Program-made: the position numbers and the translations under genes
Shown here: positions 7,736 through 12,197 of the stretch, one piece after another
Numbering within the stretch: the stretch's first letter is position 1
Layout of the letters: every line of letters begins with the position of its first letter
Notes under the pieces: generated by a model
The model's input: only the letters and a program-made list of their open reading frames with translations
Told to the model about the DNA's origin: nothing
Database searches by the model: none
DNA from: JBMNKL01 sp050261495
GTDB taxonomy: Bacteria > Bacillota > Clostridia > Acetivibrionales > DTU013
DNA: 12,197 bases
NCBI GenBank assembly: GCA_050261495.1
Contig: JBLNDI010000138.1
Coordinates: forward strand, 1 to 12,197
Reading direction: 5' to 3'

Positions 7736-8068
7736 ATGAAGCAGGATTACGACAAAAGTTTCGATTTTTCCGTTCGCATCATAGAGCTTGTAAAATACCT
7801 GGACGAGGAAAAGAAGCCGTTCCCCCTTTCCGAGCGCTTGATTGCATGTGCGGCAGGAATCGGGATTTTTTTAAGGCTGGCCGGATTAACCGGCAGGAGA
7901 TCCGCTGAAAATATTGTGCAAGCCCTGAACTGCGCAGTGGAGGCGGAATTTCTGCTTGAAACCATGGGGAAAACAGGATACCTGACGGAAAAACAAAGCC
8001 TGCCTATTATAAATGACTGCCGGACGCTTAAAACAGATGTCATGGAGTTATTACATAAAGCGAATTAG
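7736..8068 (+). CDS. Four-helix bundle protein (23S rRNA intervening-sequence protein family)
   Basis: The product is 110 residues with no signal peptide, so it is probably cytoplasmic. The pattern matches the four-helix-bundle family PF05635/TIGR02436: an N-terminal FDFSVRIIELVKYL helix, a hydrophobic second helix, then ALNCAVEAEFLLETMGKTGYLTE and a final DCRTLKTDVMELL helix. The segment that usually reads RxSxSIxxNxxEG is diverged here (CAAGIGIFLRLAGL). Family members are small oligomeric proteins of unclear function, some encoded inside 23S rRNA intervening sequences and some (Avd) working with diversity-generating retroelements; neither context is seen here. The start at 7736 has GGAGGTGG six bases upstream; an in-frame ATG at 7706 has none. 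It is the first gene of the rightward operon, 18 bp before the next start. Confidence 0.8.
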   Translation: MKQDYDKSFDFSVRIIELVKYLDEEKKPFPLSERLIACAAGIGIFLRLAGLTGRRSAENIVQALNCAVEAEFLLETMGKTGYLTEKQSLPIINDCRTLKTDVMELLHKAN

Positions 8069-8086
8069 GGAATGGAGAGATTGACC

Positions 8087-8776
8087 ATGAAAAAAATTTG
8101 TATCTTAATCATCATTCTAGCGGTTTTATTACTTTCCGTTCAGTTGACGTTTTCGGCAAATACAATCGGGCCCCCGGCGCAACGCATCATCACCGGTGAA
8201 ATCGTGAATGGTGCGCTGGCATGGGGAAAGGCCTCCTCATGGGCAACGCCCGAGCTTCAAAAGGCGGACGGATACGGCCTTATCCCCGGTATCTTAAAGG
8301 GTGCGGATATGACGAAGCCTATCACAAGGGAAGAATTCTGCGAACTCGCGCTCCTCCGACGTTCCCTTTGTGATACCCAATGCAAAAGCTTTCAGAATCT
8401 GCGGGTTTCGGGTGTCTGTAAAGGGGTTGGGGGAAACTGGCGCGGCACTCTTTCCCGTCGTCTTTTCATAGAGAACCACCTTTTCCCCGAACAAGAACAT
8501 CACGCGGCAGGAATGCGCAACCATGCTGTACAGGACCATCAGGATCATCAATCCGGGCGCCGATTACTCCATTTCAAGCGTGCCCGATTTCCCGGATCAG
8601 AAGGATATCGATTCCTGGGCGGTAGAGGGCGCGAAATACATGTGGAAGCTCGGCATCATCAAGGGCGACGCCAAAGGTTATTTTATGCCCAAGGCCACAA
8701 CCGCCGCACAGCGGGCAGCGGGCTACGGTACGGCAACGAGGGAAGCCGCCGTCCTGATGAGTGTAAGGACTTATGA
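8087..8776 (+). pseudogene. SLH-domain secreted protein, N-terminal fragment (disrupted by internal inversion)
   Basis: This is the 5' part of a gene for an exported, cell-wall-anchored protein. It begins MKKICILIIILAVLLLSVQ, a signal peptide probably cut near TFSA-NT, and GGAGAG lies 7 bases upstream. SLH repeat 1 follows (WGKASSWATPELQKADGYGL to TREEFCELALL). At 8357 the reading enters a 117-bp block inverted relative to the intact paralogue at 11374-11490, so it codes for unrelated residues (RRSLCDTQCKSF and onward). After the block it stays in the wrong frame and stops at 8776. The SLH part is close to the downstream paralogue, but this gene lacks that paralogue's roughly 320-residue N-terminal region. 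As assembled it would give a secreted protein with one intact SLH repeat and a nonsense tail. Confidence 0.85.
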
Positions 8777-8790
8777 CGCAATGGCATCGG
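8219..8790 (+). repeat. SLH cassette, copy 1 (duplicate of 11236-11809)
   Basis: This segment aligns with 11236-11809 over about 570 bp, with roughly nine in ten bases the same by eye. The offset is 3017 bp before the inverted block and 3019 bp after it. Homology begins at GGCATGGGGAAAGGCC and ends just after the third SLH repeat; the sequences on either side are unrelated between copies. Confidence 0.85.
8357..8473 (-). other. 117-bp in-place inversion within SLH repeat 2
   Basis: The reverse complement of 8357-8473 matches 11374-11490 of the intact paralogue over all 117 bases with about a dozen mismatches. Read on the minus strand it codes for LYEKTTGKSAAPVSPNPF and onward to ALGITKGTS, the start and core of SLH repeat 2. 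Left flanks of the two copies are equal in length; the right flank is 2 bp shorter in the inverted copy. The triplets CTC (8354-8356) and GAG (8471-8473) form a minimal inverted repeat at the ends. The 39 codons are stop-free in the original sense, so the event is probably recent. Confidence 0.88.
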
Positions 8791-10079
8791 TCACCTCTCC
8801 AAGCATTATCAGATCCGATTCGGAAAACTTATGGTCCAAATACATGTCAGCCGACGGGAATATCTCCTTCTATTATCCGAAGGGCTGGAATGTTGGCTTG
8901 GATAATTCAATGATAGCGATTGAAAATCCCGCGGCTGAGGAAAAGGTAAGCATGATAATGATTTCTTTTGACCGGTATAAAAGTCCGCAAGATTTAGCTA
9001 AAGGATTTCTTTCCTTGCTGCAGAACGGTTATCCTGACATCCGTGCATCAAATTGGCGAAGCCGTCCTGAATCGTCGGACATTCAGGTATCTTTCGACCT
9101 GACCAATAACTACAACGGCAAAGATTATTCCGGCCTTGGAATCGTTATCAAATCCGACCAGGAAGCCATCTGGTTTTCTTATTTTGCCCCGGCATCCGGT
9201 TACCACCAGGTTCGCGGCGCCAATATACTGCAGGGATTTATTGAATCCCTGGTATCAGGTAATGCCTCAAATGCGCCGGACATTGACTATAGTGTCAGGA
9301 CAGCGGAAAGAATTGACCGCAATGCGGACGCTTTTATGTTTGTACTGGAATTTGCACTGGGAGCTCCTTTTACCCAAAGCCAGGAGAATGAGATTCTTTT
9401 TGAGCTTAAGGATGGTTGTCGATTAATGTCGGAAGCGGAGCTTCAGGAATACGACCAATACCCGGCTCTTATGCAAAGCATTTTGAAAATGGGACAAAAG
9501 GATTTGGAGGAACTGCGATCCGATCTTGAAAAGTCTGTCCGGGAATGGCTTGCCGAGACAGACCAGTCCGATAATGCAGCAAAGGTAATTAACAATCAAT
9601 TAAGAAGCCGGGGTCAGGTTGTTATTGGCGGAGAACCTCCGCTGACGGAAATGTCTCTAACTGCTTATAGTGAGATCATAGCCTATTCAAGATTGTTACA
9701 GCAAAATCCCGCTGCAAAACCGGAACAGATATCTCAAGAATCAGTGAATGAAATTAAACAGCAAGTTATACAAGTATGGGAGTCTTTTTCTATCACGGAA
9801 AGAGAGGACATAGCCACTACCCCGGGCTTATGGGTCTGCCTGAGGGTGCTGCTCCGGAACGGTTCACAGGATGAACAGGATAAAATCAAGGCCAATCTGA
9901 AAAAGCTGGAAGCCGTCACCCGTGACATAGGCGCCGGCAATGGCACTGATTCAAAAACGAGCAGCAGTACCGGATCAGGGGCTGAAGAACCTATGGATAT
10001 GAACGTTCACATGTGTCTTATGCAAATGCAGCAGCAAACTTTCAACAATTATATGTGGACCAGCAGCTGGAGATGGTAA
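8523..10079 (+). pseudogene. SLH-domain secreted protein, C-terminal fragment (518 codons, out of frame with its 5' part)
   Basis: This is the continuation of the gene that starts at 8087, in a different frame. From the ATG at 8523 it reads the end of SLH repeat 2 (MLYRTIRIINPGADY), then SLH repeat 3 (about residues 21-85, ending ATREAAVLMSVRTY). A beta-rich domain with FYYPKGW (about 105-245) resembles PsbP/DUF1795-like folds. Charged helical segments follow (about 255-470), then a Gly/Ser/Thr linker, and it ends MDMNVHMCLMQMQQQ to SSWRW. The long open frame shows little decay. The ATG at 8523 has only AGGA 10 bases upstream and no signal peptide, so independent translation would leave the product in the cytoplasm. 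The roles of the domains after SLH3 are unknown. Confidence 0.8.
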
Positions 10080-10194
10080 TGCAAAGCCGAAAATTGCTTC
10101 ATCGCGGGTGAAAACGCTGCCGGCCGGCAGGAAGCGCGCTGATTTACGCAGGGTATACTCATTGAAGAAATTTCTATAAATGGAGGTATTGATC
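10080..10194 (+). other. Gap between the two SLH genes, with a 14-bp palindrome
   Basis: The 115-bp gap contains CTGCCGGCCGGCAG (10117-10130), a perfect palindrome without a loop or T-run, so not a standard terminator. TATACT at 10154-10159 resembles a -10 box, but no acceptable -35 lies 17 bp upstream. GGAGG at 10182-10186 is the ribosome binding site of the next gene. Confidence 0.4.
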
Positions 10195-12135
10195 ATGAAG
10201 AAAATTCCTATCTTAATCATTTTGGCTGTTTTGATACTTTGTACACAGATGACGGTTCCGGTGAATGCAACCGGGCTCCCGGACAAGTGGGAAGCCCCCA
10301 GCAGCCTGATCTTGGCAGACGGTTCCGTACCAAACGAAGAGTTTGCACTTAAGCTCACTTACAATAAGGGCGCCGAACTGTCCAAATACCTCTCCTTGAA
10401 AATAGCCGACCAGCTGGCGCAGTACGGCTATAGCTGCGGTAACGCCGTCCTCCAGGTGGACTGGACGATCGACAGCACTACGGATGGCTGGAAATACCAC
10501 GAAAACTGGGATGTAATCAAACACGGCGGCGGCCACGGTCTCACAAACTGGGAATACTATGCCATCGGTTTAACGCCGACGACCACCGAGAGGACGAACA
10601 TTCTGCGCCTGTTACATGAGGACGATTGGCGTTGGAAAGATCCGGTTCAAGGGATCGGGCAATTTTTAGAGGGAAAAACCTACACCATAGAAACCGGATT
10701 CGGGAAGACCGCCCACTTTATCGATCTGACGCAACACACCGTATATGTGCGGGCACGGTTTGTAACGATGGTGCAGGATGCACAGTATAACCGGTCCTAT
10801 GTACTCTCCGACTGGTCGGACATCGTCGCAATCGGCAAGGACGCCGACAGCCTGCCCAAAAGGCTGGAAAGCCTGGAGACGCCGGTGCTTTCCAATCTTC
10901 ATATCACCGACGAAATCGCGAATGGGGCGCCGGTCGCCGCCTTCAACCTGTCCAATCCCCAACAGGTCAAGGATGCCAGCGCCTATGCGGCTTCAAAATA
11001 TGAGCGTTGCATCGTCAGATGCGAAGTAAGCGTCAACAATGGCCCCTGGATCGAAATAACGCTGGCAAACAGCGATATCAAGGATGGAGTCTACAAAGCC
11101 CCATTGTTCCAGGCAGCCCCCCAGGCCGACGAAAACACGCACCTTCGGCTGCGGGCTTTTTACTCCTACCATTCCCATCTCGGCGCCGAGCTTTTCCGCT
11201 CGGACTACTCCAACATTATCGAGTTTGGCGCGCCGGCATGGGGAAAGGCCTCCTCCTGGGCGGCGCCCGAGCTTAAAAAGGCGGTTGAATACGGCCTTAT
11301 CCCCGACATCTTAAAGGGTGCGGATATGACGAAGCCTATCACGAGGGAAGAATTCTGTGAACTTGCTCTCCTGCTCTATGAAAAGACGACTGGAAAGACC
11401 AGCGCGCCAGCTTCACCCAACCCCTTTACAGACACCAAAAACCCGCAGATATTGAAAGCTTTTGCATTGGGTATCACAAAGGGCACGTCGGCGACAACCT
11501 TTTCCCCGGGCAATACCATCACGCGGCAGGAATGCGCAACCATGCTGTACAGGACCATCAGGCTCATCAATCCCGGCGCCGATTACTCCATTTCGGGCGT
11601 GCCCGATTTCCCGGACCAGAAGGATATCGCTTCCTGGGCGGTAGAGGGCACGAAATACATGTCGAAGCTCGGTATCATCAAGGGCGACGCCAGGGGCTAT
11701 TTTATGCCCAGGGCCACGACCACCGCGCAGCAGGCGGCGGGTTACGGTACGGCTACAAGGGAAGCCGCCGTACTGATGAGCGTGAGGACCTACGAGGTGA
11801 TGCCATCGACCTCCTCAGTGCCGGCGCCGGTTCAAAGCGGAGTTAATTTCAGCGGCAACTGGAGCGTCACGGCCCCGGGAACCGGGGAAGCGGTCTGCAT
11901 CATGTCGTTTTCCCAAAGCGGCAGCGCCGTAACGGGAACTTTCACCGATGATAATCAACATTCATCCGGAATGAGCGGAACGGTGTCGGGCAGGATACTG
12001 ACAATAATGATCGACAACCCGTTTTTTGAAGGATGTAAATTCGTACTCACGATGGATGCCGGCAACAACAGCTTTACCGGTGAATGGATAACTCCGAAGG
12101 GTTCGTACAACGTAGTCGGCAAAAGGGCGACATAG
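10195..12135 (+). CDS. Secreted SLH-domain cell-surface protein
   Basis: This is an intact 646-residue exported protein predicted to attach non-covalently to the cell wall through SLH repeats. The signal peptide MKKIPILIILAVLILC has a probable cleavage after VNA (residue 25). Residues 26-345 look like beta-rich, fibronectin-III-style modules (for example HTVYVRARFVT, SDWSDIVAIG). Three SLH repeats follow: about 348-395 (ASSWAAPELKKAVEYGL), about 407-456 (NPFTDTKNPQILKAFALG to QECATMLYRTIR) and about 468-530 (VPDFPDQKDIASWAVEG to ATREAAVLMSVRTYE). A C-terminal domain (about 550-646, FSGNWSV, SFSQSGSAVTGTF, FTGEWITPKGSYNVVGKRAT) is a beta-barrel-like module often found on clostridial secreted proteins. 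The start at 10195 has GGAGG 8 bases upstream; the in-frame ATG at 10180 overlaps that site. The ligand or activity is unknown. Confidence 0.9.
   Translation: MKKIPILIILAVLILCTQMTVPVNATGLPDKWEAPSSLILADGSVPNEEFALKLTYNKGAELSKYLSLKIADQLAQYGYSCGNAVLQVDWTIDSTTDGWKYHENWDVIKHGGGHGLTNWEYYAIGLTPTTTERTNILRLLHEDDWRWKDPVQGIGQFLEGKTYTIETGFGKTAHFIDLTQHTVYVRARFVTMVQDAQYNRSYVLSDWSDIVAIGKDADSLPKRLESLETPVLSNLHITDEIANGAPVAAFNLSNPQQVKDASAYAASKYERCIVRCEVSVNNGPWIEITLANSDIKDGVYKAPLFQAAPQADENTHLRLRAFYSYHSHLGAELFRSDYSNIIEFGAPAWGKASSWAAPELKKAVEYGLIPDILKGADMTKPITREEFCELALLLYEKTTGKTSAPASPNPFTDTKNPQILKAFALGITKGTSATTFSPGNTITRQECATMLYRTIRLINPGADYSISGVPDFPDQKDIASWAVEGTKYMSKLGIIKGDARGYFMPRATTTAQQAAGYGTATREAAVLMSVRTYEVMPSTSSVPAPVQSGVNFSGNWSVTAPGTGEAVCIMSFSQSGSAVTGTFTDDNQHSSGMSGTVSGRILTIMIDNPFFEGCKFVLTMDAGNNSFTGEWITPKGSYNVVGKRAT
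11236..11809 (+). repeat. SLH cassette, copy 2 (intact)
   Basis: This is the partner of 8219-8790 and carries all three SLH repeats in one frame. It serves as the reference orientation for the inverted block, with 11374-11490 being the counterpart segment. It is joined to different upstream and downstream domains from those of copy 1. Confidence 0.85.
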
Positions 12136-12144
12136 GAGGGGAAC

Positions 12145-12197
12145 ATGATTATGCAGACGAACAGGATGATGCATATGAACAGGATGAAGCGGATGAA
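12145..12197 (+). CDS. Start of a Met-rich hypothetical protein (cut by window edge)
   Basis: An AGGAGGGG ribosome binding site (12134-12141) overlaps the stop codon of the SLH gene and is followed by ATG at 12145; ATG at 12151 is the better-spaced alternative (9 bases). The visible residues are MIMQTNRMMHMNRMKRM. From 12160 two 18-bp units (NRMMHM, NRMKRM) repeat, and a third may begin at the edge. No signal peptide is evident in the 17 codons seen. The tight coupling suggests it belongs to the same operon. No function can be given. Confidence 0.55.
   Translation, partial: MIMQTNRMMHMNRMKRM

Noticed and set aside
8294..8551. Minus-strand ORF of 85 codons resembling an SLH protein
   Set aside because: Its SLH-like part is the inverted block of the broken plus-strand gene; the ends are antisense of the flanks. 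It is not an independent gene.
8219..11809. Insertion sequence or transposon flanked by direct repeats
   Set aside because: The repeats are coding SLH cassettes in their own genes; no transposase, terminal inverted repeats or target duplications were seen.
7736..12197. Diversity-generating retroelement suggested by an Avd-like protein and near-duplicate sequences
   Set aside because: No reverse transcriptase is present, and differences between the SLH copies are spread over all base types rather than concentrated at adenines.

Overview
The window reads as chromosomal DNA from a Gram-positive anaerobe, most likely class Clostridia. This rests on an AddAB helicase-nuclease, strong GGAGG-type ribosome binding sites, and secreted proteins with clostridial-style S-layer homology (SLH) repeats. 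The species cannot be named from the sequence alone.

Layout: the left 7.5 kb is transcribed leftwards. It holds the start of addA (cut by the window edge), complete addB, and a large LuxR/MalT-like (LAL) ATP-binding regulator. addB has its own promoter at 4761-4789 (TTGATA-17-TAATAT). The gap between the regulator and that promoter is filled by a degenerate tandem array of about 24 bp units, most of which carry a TATAAT-like core. A 302-bp AT-rich gap with a perfect 10-bp hairpin separates addB from addA.

The right 4.5 kb is transcribed rightwards, divergently from the regulator. It contains a small four-helix-bundle protein, a disrupted SLH-domain gene, an intact SLH-domain gene, and the first codons of a Met-rich gene. 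Short spacings (18 bp, 115 bp, and 9 bp with the last ribosome binding site overlapping the preceding stop) suggest one operon that exports cell-wall-attached proteins. The divergent regulator is a plausible but unproven controller.

The most striking observation is in the first SLH gene. A 117-bp block (8357-8473) coding for the core of its second SLH repeat lies in reverse orientation relative to the intact paralogue 3 kb downstream. The junction also has a 2-bp net loss, so the downstream 518 codons are out of frame. The block still reads as an open SLH sequence on the minus strand, so the event looks recent.

A second theme is short tandem repeats. AddB carries two hexapeptide-type insertions with an 18-bp DNA period, the last gene begins with another 18-bp-period repeat, and the array of about 24 bp lies just upstream of addB. 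No RNA genes, CRISPR array, transposase or phage genes were seen.
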